Part shown: positions 29,113 to 37,964 of the stretch, in pieces
How the letters are laid out: the number at the start of each line of letters is the position of its first letter
Numbering within the stretch: the stretch's first letter is position 1
Assembly (NCBI RefSeq): GCF_020091585.1
Contig: NZ_CP083582.1
Span: forward strand, 558,001 to 622,000
Origin: Kovacikia minuta CCNUW1
Lineage (GTDB): Bacteria; Cyanobacteriota; Cyanobacteriia; Leptolyngbyales; Leptolyngbyaceae
Direction: 5' to 3'
DNA: 64,000 nt
The notes under the pieces: generated by a model
What the model was told of the DNA's origin: nothing
Database searches by the model: none
The model's input: only the letters and a program-made list of their open reading frames with translations
Translations under genes and position numbers: made by a program

Positions 29113-29140
29113 GTAGGGGCGCATCGCCATGCGCCCCTAC
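29113..29140. repeat. Palindromic repeat (11-bp stem)
   Basis: GTAGGGGCGCA (29113-29123) pairs perfectly with TGCGCCCCTAC (29130-29140) across a 6-base loop. This is a typical dispersed cyanobacterial palindrome. Flanking AT-rich sequence (ATTTAAACAG; TTCAAATTGGTATTA) resembles that around the element at 8839. Confidence 0.75.
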
Positions 29141-29225
29141 CCAGATCTGCAACGTTTACAGTTCAAATTGGTATTATTCCTTAAGCGAAAGGTAGAGGGC
29201 AGAGGGCGGAAGGGGACAAGGGGAA

Positions 29226-29267
29226 GGGGAAAGGGGAAAGGGGAAAGGGGAAAGGGGAAAGGGGAAA
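29226..29267. repeat. Heptanucleotide array (GGGGAAA)6
   Basis: Six identical 7-bp units without interruption. Confidence 0.95.
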
Positions 29268-29327
29268 TAGGTGTCGGGTGTCAGTAACAGTTATCAGTGA
29301 CCAGTAACCAGTGATCAATCACTAATT

Positions 29328-29355
29328 ACTCCTAACTCCTAACTCCTAACTCCTG
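29328..29355. repeat. Heptanucleotide array ACTCCTA, four units
   Basis: ACTCCTA three times, then ACTCCTG. Confidence 0.85.
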
Positions 29356-29365
29356 ACGCCTCAAG

Positions 29366-30694
29366 TCAAAGCTGATTGCGGGTTTTGAGTTGGAGGTAGC
29401 GATCGACCAACTGATCACTGATCTGATTCGCGGGTGCATCCAGAATGAGTACACCGCGTTGCTTCAGTTTTGCCAGGGCAAGCTGACGCTGGTTGAGGAG
29501 ATCCAGGGCAACAGCACGGGCATAGGTGGTAGGAATATCGGTGGTCAAAGTATGGGCTTGACGATCGACTTGAGGGTCGCGCAGGGTGACGCAAAACGGT
29601 AAATGGCGGGGAGCGAGGCGTCCCATTGCTGAAAGCAAATCGGTGGAGGCTGTTGTATCCAACACCTCTGTAATTAATACCACCAGAGCACGGCGGTTTT
29701 GGTAGGTGGCAACTCTAGTTACCGCTCCTAGGTAGTCGGGTTCTAACAGGGCAGGTTGGATCGGAGTTAATTGCTCAATCAACTTTGCCAGTTGGGGTTG
29801 CCCCCGTTCCGGTGGAATCCAGGTATGCATCTGGCGATCGAAGACCCCCACCCCCACCCGATCGCCCCGGTTCAACCCTGCCAATGCCAGGGATAACAAT
29901 GCATTGAGGCCCCAGTCATAGCGTGCCAACCCCTGCACCTGAGCCGTCATCAGGCGTCCCCGATCCAACAACACGATTAACGTTTGTTCTTGCTCCGGTT
30001 CCAATACCCGTACCAAAACTCGATTGCGGCGGGCGGTCGCTTTCCAGTCCACCAGGCGGGGGTCGTCTCCGCCGATGTAATCCCTTAACTCAGCAAATTC
30101 GGTTCCCATTCCCTGCTGACGAACTCTACGGATGTTACCAGTCGTTTGCAGAGTCAACCGGATGGAGAGCGATCGCAACCCGATCAGGTCAGGATAGACC
30201 GCGACTGTCTGACTCTGGGGAACTTTCCATTGATGCCAAGCCAAGCCCCAGGTTCCCAACTGGCGCACATATATATCCCCCCAGCCATACTCCCCCCGCT
30301 GTGATGGAAAAACGGTATAAGTCAGGGTTTCGCTCTGGTGGGCCGGTAAGGATGCAGCCAGGGTTGGAGCAGAAACCGAAAATGCTTGAGGGTAGTCATC
30401 TCTAATTTGGACGATCGCAGGACGCTTGCCCGCCTGCACCGTCAGTTCGACTGGATTATCTCGCCCGATGGACAAACGATTGAGCGGGCTGCGCGTGACT
30501 TGAACCCGATCCGGTTTGACCCACTGCGCATCCAGAAAAGCCAGCAGCAGCACCACCCCATCAAACACCAGCGTTAGGGCGATCGCCAGTCCTAAAAAGT
30601 GAGAATTGAAAATGTCAGTCCCCACCAGTGAAATTCCCAGTCCGGCAAGGGTGCCGAGGAGCAACAGCAGGTAAATGCGGCGAGAAGGGAGCAT
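29366..30694 (-). CDS. DUF58 domain membrane protein
   Basis: The 442-residue protein has two N-terminal transmembrane helices (about 7-25 and 33-52) and the DUF58 core motif FAELRDYIGGDDPRLVDWK, followed by a vWA-like domain. In the MoxR-DUF58 gene clusters this protein partners with the AAA+ ATPase; the system is linked to envelope stress and enzyme maturation. It is the last gene of a leftward run with DUF4129, DUF4350 and MoxR upstream. Confidence 0.88.
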   Translation of the reverse strand: MLPSRRIYLLLLLGTLAGLGISLVGTDIFNSHFLGLAIALTLVFDGVVLLLAFLDAQWVKPDRVQVTRSPLNRLSIGRDNPVELTVQAGKRPAIVQIRDDYPQAFSVSAPTLAASLPAHQSETLTYTVFPSQRGEYGWGDIYVRQLGTWGLAWHQWKVPQSQTVAVYPDLIGLRSLSIRLTLQTTGNIRRVRQQGMGTEFAELRDYIGGDDPRLVDWKATARRNRVLVRVLEPEQEQTLIVLLDRGRLMTAQVQGLARYDWGLNALLSLALAGLNRGDRVGVGVFDRQMHTWIPPERGQPQLAKLIEQLTPIQPALLEPDYLGAVTRVATYQNRRALVVLITEVLDTTASTDLLSAMGRLAPRHLPFCVTLRDPQVDRQAHTLTTDIPTTYARAVALDLLNQRQLALAKLKQRGVLILDAPANQISDQLVDRYLQLKTRNQL

Positions 30695-30702
30695 GGGGGG
30701 AG

Positions 30703-30730
30703 GAGTTATGAGTTATGAGTTATGAGTTGA
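30703..30730. repeat. Heptanucleotide array GAGTTAT, four units
   Basis: GAGTTAT three times, then GAGTTGA, in the MoxR-DUF58 intergenic gap. Confidence 0.85.
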
Positions 30731-30760
30731 ATTAGTCATTGGTTGTTGGTTGTTGGAGAC

Positions 30761-30788
30761 GCCACCTGCCACCTGCCACCTACCACCT
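30761..30788. repeat. Heptanucleotide array GCCACCT, four units
   Basis: GCCACCT three times, then ACCACCT, just at the 3' end of the MoxR gene. Confidence 0.85.
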
Positions 30789-31738
30789 CATCTAGGAACT
30801 GGTACCTGGCTGAGGATTGAACTGATGACCGAATCGACCTGTAACCCATCTAGTTGGGCTTCGGGACGCAGAATCAGGCGATGGCGGAGGGTTGGGGCAG
30901 CAACAAATTTGATGTCATCTGGAGTAATAAAATCCCGTCCAGTTAACCAGGCGGTGGCTTTGCTTGCCTGAAGCCATGCGACGGCAGCACGGGGGGAAGC
31001 TCCTAAGGAGAGGTCGGGGTGTTTGCGCGATCGCTGTACCAGTGCCAGCAAATAATCGATGATGCTATCTGCCGCCTGAATTGTGCGAACTTTCTGTCGT
31101 GCCGCCAAAATTGGCTCCACAGACATTAACGGCTTCAGCTTTGCCAGATCTAGCCGTTTGGTTTGTAACCCTGCCTGGCTATTGAGCAGCATTTGCTTCT
31201 CTGCTTGAGGATCGGGATAATCTACAACGAGCTTAAAGAGAAAGCGATCGAGTTGGGCTTCTGGTAATGGGTAGGTGCCTTCAAACTCCAGAGAATTTTG
31301 GGTTGCAATCACCCAGAATAAATCTGACAAAGGCAGGCTTTGGCCATCTAAAGTCACCTGCTGTTCCTCCATAGCCTCCAGTAGCGCTGCCTGGGTTTTG
31401 GGAGGGGTGCGGTTCACTTCATCTGCCAGCAACACCTGGGTAAAAATGGGTCCCTTTTTGAGGGTGAAATTGCGGCTATTGAGGTCGAAAACATTGGTGC
31501 CCAAAATATCCGAAGGCAAAATGTCGGGGGTCAGCTGAATCCGGCGAAAGTCAGCCTGAACCAGTTGCGCCAGCACTTTGACGGTCAGCGTTTTTCCGGT
31601 TCCTGGCACTCCTTCCAGGATGACGTGCCCGCCTGCCAACAGTGCCACCATCAGTTGTTGCACCAGAATGGGCTGTCCCACCACGATTTGCCCCAGCGCT
31701 TGGGAGAGGTGAGTAAAGGTGGCGTTGAGTTCGGTCAT
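30788..31738 (-). CDS. MoxR-family AAA+ ATPase
   Basis: The 316-residue ATPase has Walker A GVPGTGKT (about 41-48), Walker B LLADEVNR and the MoxR-typical ATQNSLEFEGTYPLPEAQLD segment with sensor residues. MoxR ATPases act as chaperones in maturation of complexes, working with DUF58/vWA proteins; its DUF58 partner is the next gene. Confidence 0.94.
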   Translation of the reverse strand: MTELNATFTHLSQALGQIVVGQPILVQQLMVALLAGGHVILEGVPGTGKTLTVKVLAQLVQADFRRIQLTPDILPSDILGTNVFDLNSRNFTLKKGPIFTQVLLADEVNRTPPKTQAALLEAMEEQQVTLDGQSLPLSDLFWVIATQNSLEFEGTYPLPEAQLDRFLFKLVVDYPDPQAEKQMLLNSQAGLQTKRLDLAKLKPLMSVEPILAARQKVRTIQAADSIIDYLLALVQRSRKHPDLSLGASPRAAVAWLQASKATAWLTGRDFITPDDIKFVAAPTLRHRLILRPEAQLDGLQVDSVISSILSQVPVPR

Positions 31739-31742
31739 CTTA

Positions 31743-31777
31743 GTTAGGTGTTAGGTGTCAGGTGTCAGGTGTTAGGG
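31743..31777. repeat. Heptanucleotide array GTTAGGT/GTCAGGT, five units
   Basis: GTTAGGT twice, GTCAGGT twice, GTTAGGG. Same family as the arrays at 37291 and 58564. Confidence 0.85.
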
Positions 31778-31843
31778 GAATTTTTAACTTCTAATTCTTA
31801 AATTCTCAAGCCTTAATTCTCATCACCCCATCACCCCATCACT

Positions 31844-33019
31844 TCAAGAAGGTAGATGCCGTCTTACAATCTGAATATTCTCAACCCACCTTAGCAGGTC
31901 TGGTTCGCTGATTCGGCGATGGCGATGGGCAGTTCTCAAAATGGTTTCTAATTCTGCACCCGTGCGTCCGGTTTGTTGTATCCAGGCAGCCACGATCGTC
32001 TCCAGCGGCAACGGTTCGGTTCCCAACCCCAGAGCTTTTTGGACTTCGATCTGCTCTGCCTTGCCAACCGTATCGACGACAAATTCACTGCATGCGGCTT
32101 TCTGTAGAACGGATGCCATTGCCTGAATATAGGCTTCACTATTGTCTACGGGTGGGTCAGTGAGGGCAAGCCCCCGACCCAGGCGCTGGTTTTGTCCCCA
32201 AATCAACACCAGCAAGATAACCCCTATCTGAATTGCAAGTAATGCCAGGGGAGTTTTTGCCAGGTAGTTCAACACATTACCTGGGCTTTCCTGTTTAACC
32301 ACATCCGTATCTTTGTACCCGTGCAGATATTCGTCTACCCAGACGGGGTAGCCTGCCTCAGTCACCAGGTCTGTCAAAAACTTGAAGTTACCCGCAGCCT
32401 TTTGATAGGCATTGGCTCCCAGAAATGGAGTGGAGGCATAAATAATTCGTCCCTGCCCCAGATTTTCTTGCCAAACCACCGCCCCAAACGAATCTTCCAG
32501 CAGGGAGTGACCCTTCGAATCCTTCGCCCGACGACGGCTGGTATCAACCTGAACGGCACCCACGGGAGTCGAGATATCGCTGTGAAAAGGCGCTTGGCTG
32601 ACGGGCACCCGCACACCCAACAGCACCAGGACATTGCCAGCTTGAACCCATTCCCGACCAGCCTCATCGGGAGGTCTGAGGCGATTGCTGACCCGCAACA
32701 GAGTCATCGGGGCAGAGGGAATACCGCCGGGTGGCGAAGTAATCTGGCTATCACTGACTAAGGTAGCCCCAGAAAATGACTGGGCTTGTTTGACTGATCT
32801 AGAAACTCTAAACAATTCATTTAAGGGTTTTTGCCACCGTTGAACTGGGTTACCCTGCTGCTTCATATCGGCATACCAGGCACCATACCCATCTGGAGAT
32901 CGGCCATAGGTAGACCCCTGCCGTAAAGAACTACCTTTAGGAGCCATCAACAGACTGATGCAAACCAAGGCACTCAGGGCGATCGTCAGTATCCAGATTT
33001 GCCGCTTAGCCAGCGTCAT
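31844..33019 (-). CDS. DUF4350 domain membrane protein
   Basis: The 391-residue protein has an N-terminal helix (about 8-26), a DUF4350-type soluble domain (GATLVSDSQITSP, QEGNV-like VQAGNVLVLLG) and a second helix near 265-285 (LALLAIQIGVILLVLIWG), then a cytoplasmic tail. It is always found with MoxR, DUF58 and DUF4129 proteins in cyanobacteria. Molecular role unknown. Confidence 0.82.
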   Translation of the reverse strand: MTLAKRQIWILTIALSALVCISLLMAPKGSSLRQGSTYGRSPDGYGAWYADMKQQGNPVQRWQKPLNELFRVSRSVKQAQSFSGATLVSDSQITSPPGGIPSAPMTLLRVSNRLRPPDEAGREWVQAGNVLVLLGVRVPVSQAPFHSDISTPVGAVQVDTSRRRAKDSKGHSLLEDSFGAVVWQENLGQGRIIYASTPFLGANAYQKAAGNFKFLTDLVTEAGYPVWVDEYLHGYKDTDVVKQESPGNVLNYLAKTPLALLAIQIGVILLVLIWGQNQRLGRGLALTDPPVDNSEAYIQAMASVLQKAACSEFVVDTVGKAEQIEVQKALGLGTEPLPLETIVAAWIQQTGRTGAELETILRTAHRHRRISEPDLLRWVENIQIVRRHLPS

Positions 33020-33100
33020 GGTTGGGGGAATCGGTGGTAGAGGGTAGGCAAAGGATAAGGAAAAAAGGGGGCAGGGACCAGGAAACTTAAAACTTAAAAC

Positions 33101-33709
33101 TCAAATCTCCCCTTCCCTCTCCTTTTTCTTCGCTCCTTTTCGTTCAAGTTCGGCAAACGACCGTTGGCAGTGGTCATAGGTCTCAGCGGAGATTTCTGCA
33201 TGTCCAAAGCAGAGTTGTTCATGGGTGTGAATTAGAAGTTGGTAGGGGGAAGCGTTGGGTATGGTTTGCAGCAGTCGGTGGTACTCACCATCGGTGCGGC
33301 TCAATTCTTGAGGAATCAGATCGTCCTCGTTGAGGCGTTCTAATGCTGCCAGGTAGAGACTACGACAGGCTTCCCGGTAGTTGCCCTGACGGGCGAACGT
33401 GCGCGATCGCTGAAGCCATTGCTCAACAGTCAAAGCTTTTGGGGGAGGGAGGGGCGTTTCGCCAGGGGAGGATTCCGTCAGGAGGGACGGGTAGAAATAG
33501 AAACGCAGAAGGGTGTAAAGTTGCTGACTTACCCAACCAATTAAAACCAGAGAGACGCCCCAAAATACGGCTTTTACCAGCCATTCTGGGGGTTCTCCAA
33601 TGGGAGGGGTACCGACTGGCGTCAAGATCCGCTCCAGCCATTCACCGATTCGCTGCTGAAGCTGCTGGATTTGCCAGCCCAAACTGGTGATTTCGTAGGA
33701 AGCTGTCAC
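33101..33709 (-). CDS. DUF4129 domain membrane protein
   Basis: The 202-residue protein has one transmembrane helix (about 47-68), then a cytoplasmic DUF4129 domain with QWLQRSRTFARQGNYREA and FLYLAALERLNE-like LYLAALERL. The C-terminal end is Lys/Glu-rich. It opens the DUF4129-DUF4350-MoxR-DUF58 set and follows the aminotransferase gene by 33 bases, so all six leftward genes may be one transcription unit. Confidence 0.82.
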   Translation of the reverse strand: MTASYEITSLGWQIQQLQQRIGEWLERILTPVGTPPIGEPPEWLVKAVFWGVSLVLIGWVSQQLYTLLRFYFYPSLLTESSPGETPLPPPKALTVEQWLQRSRTFARQGNYREACRSLYLAALERLNEDDLIPQELSRTDGEYHRLLQTIPNASPYQLLIHTHEQLCFGHAEISAETYDHCQRSFAELERKGAKKKEREGEI

Positions 33710-33742
33710 GGTTAAGCCAGATGGAGGTCGGGTGGTTGATGC

Positions 33743-34954
33743 TTATTCACTCTGAGAAACAAGCACATTGGGTTGGTAGCAAATGCCTGCTCGTTTGAAG
33801 CGTTGCAGCGCTTCTCCAAGGCGATCGCAATCAGCAATCAGGCTAATTCGGACGTACCCTTCTCCACCACTGCCAAAGGCGTTTCCAGGGGTAACAACGA
33901 CCCCCGTTTGCTGCAAAACTGAGAGGGCAAAATCCGTTGAGCCAACTCCAGGGGGGCAGGGAACCCAGAGATACATCGTGGCATGGGGCTTGGGCACAGA
34001 CCAGCCCAACTCTGCCAAACCCTGAATCAGAAAGTCTCGGCGGGTGCGGTAGCGTGCCTGAACCTCATGGAGATAGACATCAGGGAGTTGCAGCCCGGTT
34101 TCGGCAGCGGTTTGTAAGGCGGCAAAAATACCATAGTCCAGATTTGTTTTGAGGGTGCGCAGCCCCTGGATGATATGGCGGTTACCAACGACAAAACCGA
34201 CGCGCCAGCCAGCCATATTATAGGTCTTAGACATGGTGTGAAACTCAACACCGATCTCTTTACCACCGGGAATTTCTAGCAAACTGGTGGGTTGGTAGCC
34301 ATCAAAAGCAAGCTCCGCGTAGCACAAATCATGCACCAGCAGGATTTCATAATGGCGGGCAAAGGCAACAATTTCTTGAAAAAATTCGCGTGGAGCAGTG
34401 GCAGCCGTCGGGTTGCTGGGGTAGTTGAAATAAAGAATCTTCGCTGCCTGGGCAACGGCTTCAGGGATGGCTGCCAGGTCAATTATCCAGTCATTCTCAG
34501 GTTTCAGAATTAAACTGTGAACCTTTGCCCCGGCAATCACGGGACCCCGAAAATGGGCGGGATAGGCAGGACTGGGCACCAATACCACATCGCCAGGATT
34601 GACATAGGCCAGCGCCAGGTGAGTCAGCCCTTCCTTGGAACCCAGCAGGGGTAAGGCTTCACCCTCAGGGTCAAGTTCAACCCCATAACGCCGATGGTAC
34701 CAGTCGGTAATGGTGCGGCGAAAGCTGGCAGTACCCTCAAACGGGGGATAGCCGTGGTTCGCTGGATTTTGCAGGGCGGTGATCGCAGCATCTACCACGG
34801 GTTGAGGCGTCGGTCCGTCGGGATTGCCCATACCCAGGTCGATCAAATCCAACCCCTGTTCCCTGGCACGCAATTTTAGTTCATCCAGGCGGGCAAACAC
34901 ATAGGGAGGCAGCGATCGTACCCGATCGGCAGGGCTAATCCAGTTCAGACTCAT
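33743..34954 (-). CDS. PLP-dependent aminotransferase (aspartate/LL-diaminopimelate aminotransferase type)
   Basis: The 403-residue fold-type I aminotransferase has the substrate loop DLGMGNPDGPTP, the PSPAYPAHF segment, the NYPSNPTA motif and the cofactor lysine in SKTYNMAGWR, with C-terminal GEGYVRISL. Sequence is closest in type to LL-diaminopimelate or alanine/aspartate aminotransferases of cyanobacteria; substrate cannot be fixed. It overlaps the upstream dehydrogenase gene by 4 bases, so they are co-transcribed. Confidence 0.88.
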   Translation of the reverse strand: MSLNWISPADRVRSLPPYVFARLDELKLRAREQGLDLIDLGMGNPDGPTPQPVVDAAITALQNPANHGYPPFEGTASFRRTITDWYHRRYGVELDPEGEALPLLGSKEGLTHLALAYVNPGDVVLVPSPAYPAHFRGPVIAGAKVHSLILKPENDWIIDLAAIPEAVAQAAKILYFNYPSNPTAATAPREFFQEIVAFARHYEILLVHDLCYAELAFDGYQPTSLLEIPGGKEIGVEFHTMSKTYNMAGWRVGFVVGNRHIIQGLRTLKTNLDYGIFAALQTAAETGLQLPDVYLHEVQARYRTRRDFLIQGLAELGWSVPKPHATMYLWVPCPPGVGSTDFALSVLQQTGVVVTPGNAFGSGGEGYVRISLIADCDRLGEALQRFKRAGICYQPNVLVSQSE

Positions 34955-36150
34955 TCTGTCACCTCGTCGCTAATGTCTTCTTCTGACTCCTGCCTTCTGA
35001 CTCCTGCCTTCTTCTGACTCCCCACTCCCCACTCCCCATTCCCCACTCCTTGCGTGGGAGCAGTTGTAGACACCATCGCTGCCATCAACTGGGTCGGGTC
35101 AACACTGAAGGGGAGGTGATGGATATCGGATTCAGGATTGCAAGCGATCGCGGCTGCCCGCCGTAATTCAGTAAGGGTAATATCAGCCATCCCCAGGTCA
35201 TTCAAACTCTGGGGCAACCCAATCTCAGCATAGAATTTCAACAATTGCTGGCGGGAGGTGGCAGCCAACTGGTTGCCCTGAACAAGTTCTTCTAACCGCA
35301 GTTGTACCAGAATGCCATACGCGACCTTTTCCCCATGCAACGTGCCATGACTGGCGGGCAAGTGGGTTAACCCATTGTGTACGGCGTGGGCTGCAACGGT
35401 TCGGCATTGGGCACCCCCTAAGCCACCAATCACCCCCGCCAGTAGAACGGTTGCGTCAACTACTTCCTGCCAGACTTCACTCCCAGGTTGCTGAAGGGCG
35501 ATCGCAGATTTTTGAAATAGAATATCGCGCAGGATTCTAGCTTCCTGAACCGCCGCAATGATCAGGGTTTGTTGGGAATGACCACTGCTAACCGACGCTT
35601 CATACCACTTGGCGATCGCATCCCCAATTCCAGCCACCAACGTTCGGGAGGCAGCGGTCTGAATCAGGTCATAGTCCAACACCAGCAAGTTGGGACACTG
35701 CGCCAGGGCAACGTCATATAAAAAGGCACCCTGGTCGGAATAAACATTAGACAGGGCAGTCCAGGCAGCACAGGTTGCCGCAGAGGTAGGAATGGTAACG
35801 ACTGGGAGTTGACGCTGGTATGCCACCAGTTTTGCCGTATCCAGTGCCTTGCCACCGCCCACCCCAATAATCAAATCCGATCGATGTTGGGCAGCTGTCT
35901 CATGTAGGGTTTTCAGCGTCGTCTCGCTACAGTCCGGGCGGTAGGTTGCCCAGGCAAGCGAACTGGGTTGCTCGAACTCTGATTGTAACTGGGGTTGGAC
36001 GGCTGCCAGGGATTGTTTACCCCCAATGATGAGGGGACGGCTACCTAAACGGGCGATCGCACTGTGGGCTTGCAAGAGAATTCCACGACCCCGTAACACT
36101 TGGGACGGCGCGATCGTCAAAGCAGGGAGAGGAGCAGTGGAAGTGGACAT
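34951..36150 (-). CDS. Iron-containing alcohol dehydrogenase/glycerol dehydrogenase-like protein
   Basis: The 399-residue protein has the nucleotide-binding GVGGGKALDTAK motif (about 97-108), TIPTSAATCAAWT, and metal-ligand His residues in AAHAVHNGL and ASHGTLHGEKVAYG, as in glycerol-1-phosphate/glycerol dehydrogenases. Substrate unknown. The last 30 residues are encoded by heptamer repeats (ACTCCCC and TCTGACT types on the + strand), an odd low-complexity tail. It shares a 4-base overlap with the aminotransferase gene. Confidence 0.88.
   Translation of the reverse strand: MSTSTAPLPALTIAPSQVLRGRGILLQAHSAIARLGSRPLIIGGKQSLAAVQPQLQSEFEQPSSLAWATYRPDCSETTLKTLHETAAQHRSDLIIGVGGGKALDTAKLVAYQRQLPVVTIPTSAATCAAWTALSNVYSDQGAFLYDVALAQCPNLLVLDYDLIQTAASRTLVAGIGDAIAKWYEASVSSGHSQQTLIIAAVQEARILRDILFQKSAIALQQPGSEVWQEVVDATVLLAGVIGGLGGAQCRTVAAHAVHNGLTHLPASHGTLHGEKVAYGILVQLRLEELVQGNQLAATSRQQLLKFYAEIGLPQSLNDLGMADITLTELRRAAAIACNPESDIHHLPFSVDPTQLMAAMVSTTAPTQGVGNGEWGVGSQKKAGVRRQESEEDISDEVTE
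34982..35051. repeat. Heptanucleotide array inside the dehydrogenase coding tail
   Basis: TCTGACT-CCTGCCT twice (34982-35009), a 7-base junction, then ACTCCCC three times, ATTCCCC and ACTCCTT (35017-35051). It lies in the C-terminal codons of the dehydrogenase gene. Confidence 0.85.
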
Positions 36151-36330
36151 GGAAGCAAAGATAAAGGATGAAAAAGTTTTAAGCGTTGAATTTTAGGTTT
36201 GAAGTTGGGGAGAGGAAAAGGGGTAAAGCAAGAAGGGATGATTATCAACCCCTTTCTTTTTTTCGCGTCTCCAGTCCCCCCGGTTTTTCCTGCCTTCTGC
36301 CATCGAACAATCTAAAATCTGCAATCCTCT

Positions 36331-36849
36331 TTACGCCGTCGGCTTAGGAAGCTGAGCAAACTTTGCCTGATCGATTTCAATTACCATGTCGTTGTCGTTA
36401 CTGGAGAAAAGGGAGCGCTTGACCTGCCCCAAAAAAAAGGGTTGGGAAACCCCTGGCTCTGGATGAAGTACGGTTCTGGCACGAACGGTCAACTGGCTTT
36501 CTCCTTGGGTCGAACGACCAGACGAAAAAAGATCGGCAGCAGCTTGACGCAGCGTTGCCTCCAACTGTTCGGCGGTAACCGTGGGGGGAACCGCAATCAC
36601 CACCTGGGCTGCACCCCGATCAAAAATGCGCGAGTAATGAATCGCTCCAGGAATTTCGGTACGGGTGTGAAGTCCCAGGCTGAGGGCAAATGTTCCTGCG
36701 GTCAGAACCGTCATAAAGCCGGTAACTCCCACCAATCGAAACCGGAATCCCCACTTTAAGATCAGCGCCAGTACCGTCAGGGCAGCACAGAAAAGGGTAA
36801 AGTAGCCGAGCCAACGACCAATTGTTAACAGAAGTGCAGTAGATATCAT
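36331..36849 (-). CDS. ycf51: Ycf51 family protein
   Basis: The 172-residue protein has two N-terminal helices (about 12-32 and 41-60) and the conserved FRLVGVTGFM, YSRIFDRGAAQVVIAVPP and LRQAAADLFSSGR segments of Ycf51, a family encoded by cyanobacteria and some plastid genomes. The function is unknown. The TPR gene ends 9 bases upstream, so both are likely in one operon. Confidence 0.9.
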   Translation of the reverse strand: MISTALLLTIGRWLGYFTLFCAALTVLALILKWGFRFRLVGVTGFMTVLTAGTFALSLGLHTRTEIPGAIHYSRIFDRGAAQVVIAVPPTVTAEQLEATLRQAAADLFSSGRSTQGESQLTVRARTVLHPEPGVSQPFFLGQVKRSLFSSNDNDMVIEIDQAKFAQLPKPTA

Positions 36850-36857
36850 GCTGATTC

Positions 36858-37280
36858 TTAATTTTCAAATAACCAGGCTTTGACCCGCTCTAGGCTTTCC
36901 CAGCCTGGTTTGCGGGTTAGCCCGTCTTCAATGTTTTGTTGAACTTCGTCTCGCAGTTCTGAGACAGCAGTAATCAATTGTTGGGCAACTTCAATGTGGG
37001 GGCGTACTCCCTTTTTTGAATTTTCCAACATGGCAAGCACTAAATTAACCCGTGCCTGGGGATCTTGGGGATTTAGCTTGACGGCTTTTTGAGCGGCATC
37101 GTAGGCTGGGCTGGGTTTGTCTGCCAGAAGATACAGCCAGGCAAGGCAGGTCCAGGACGAGCTATTTTTGCGGGCACGATCGCACACTTCCTTGAATACC
37201 GGAATCAGCGTTTCGGGCGCTTCCCCTGCCTTATAACGCTCAATTCCTTCATCAAAGAGTGAATCAACAGTTTGGGTCAT
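36858..37280 (-). CDS. TPR-repeat protein
   Basis: The 140-residue protein contains about two tetratricopeptide repeats (residues 40-105; SWTCLAWLYLLADKPSPAYDAAQKAVKLNP is a clear unit in pattern) in an otherwise helical protein. It should mediate protein contacts. It lies directly upstream of ycf51. Confidence 0.85.
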   Translation of the reverse strand: MTQTVDSLFDEGIERYKAGEAPETLIPVFKEVCDRARKNSSSWTCLAWLYLLADKPSPAYDAAQKAVKLNPQDPQARVNLVLAMLENSKKGVRPHIEVAQQLITAVSELRDEVQQNIEDGLTRKPGWESLERVKAWLFEN

Positions 37281-37290
37281 AGAAAGAAGT

Positions 37291-37318
37291 GTCAGGTGTC
37301 AGGTGTCAGGTGTCAGAG
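37291..37318. repeat. Heptanucleotide array GTCAGGT, four units
   Basis: GTCAGGT three times, then GTCAGAG, upstream of the TPR gene. Confidence 0.85.
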
Positions 37319-37364
37319 AGTAGCCCAAAAAGCCGATCGCTCATTGCTAATCGCTGACTGCTAC

Positions 37365-37721
37365 TTAAGCGGAAAAAGATTTTCCACAGCCGCAGGTTTG
37401 GGAGGCGTTGGGATTCGTGAATTGGAATCCGCCACCAATCAAGGCATCGCTATAATCCAGTACCAGACCATAGAGATAAAGCAAACTTTTGGGGTCACAG
37501 ACTACTTTGAAGCCTTCGTAGTCATACACTTCATCCGTTGCCTGAATCTTGTCGGGATCTTCAAAATTCATTGTGTAAGACATCCCCGAACAACCACCAC
37601 CCTTAACGCCGACGCGCAGGCACAGGTCTTTTCCTTGCTTTTCGCGGAGTAGAAGGACATGCTTCAGGGCAGCGTCACTCATCTGGATGCCCCGTTGTTG
37701 AGACTGAGCTACTTGGGTCAT
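37365..37721 (-). CDS. Iron-sulfur cluster assembly accessory protein (IscA/SufA/HesB type)
   Basis: The 118-residue A-type carrier has the three conserved cysteines: GGGCSGMSY and the C-terminal CGCGKSF. These receive an Fe-S cluster from the SUF scaffold and hand it to targets. No other suf gene is adjacent. The spacing and length fit the cyanobacterial SufA/IscA group; I cannot choose between them. Confidence 0.93.
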   Translation of the reverse strand: MTQVAQSQQRGIQMSDAALKHVLLLREKQGKDLCLRVGVKGGGCSGMSYTMNFEDPDKIQATDEVYDYEGFKVVCDPKSLLYLYGLVLDYSDALIGGGFQFTNPNASQTCGCGKSFSA

Positions 37722-37964
37722 TGTTGATCAACTCCTGCCGATACCAATAAAAATTGTGCCAGTCAATCCATACTATCAAGGATAGATCGACACCGATATG
37801 GTTTTGTCGGGAACGGGTTCTAATTGGAACACCAATTACAGGGCTAAATTGCGATGGTAAGTAGTGCAAACAGGATTAATGTTTAAGATAAATATCTAAC
37901 CCTGTTTATTCCATCGATTATTCACCTTTCGGTAGCAAGCCGGATTTATTTTTTATTTAGACCT

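Larger units (their letters stand above)
29053..29365. other. Repeat-filled spacer
   Basis: 313 bases without a gene, between the toxin-antitoxin operator and the DUF58 gene's 3' end. They hold a palindromic repeat and two heptamer arrays listed separately. Confidence 0.7.

Noticed and set aside
29226-29355. Tandem repeats as a CRISPR array
   Set aside because: Units are 7 bp in direct tandem with no unique spacers and no cas genes nearby.
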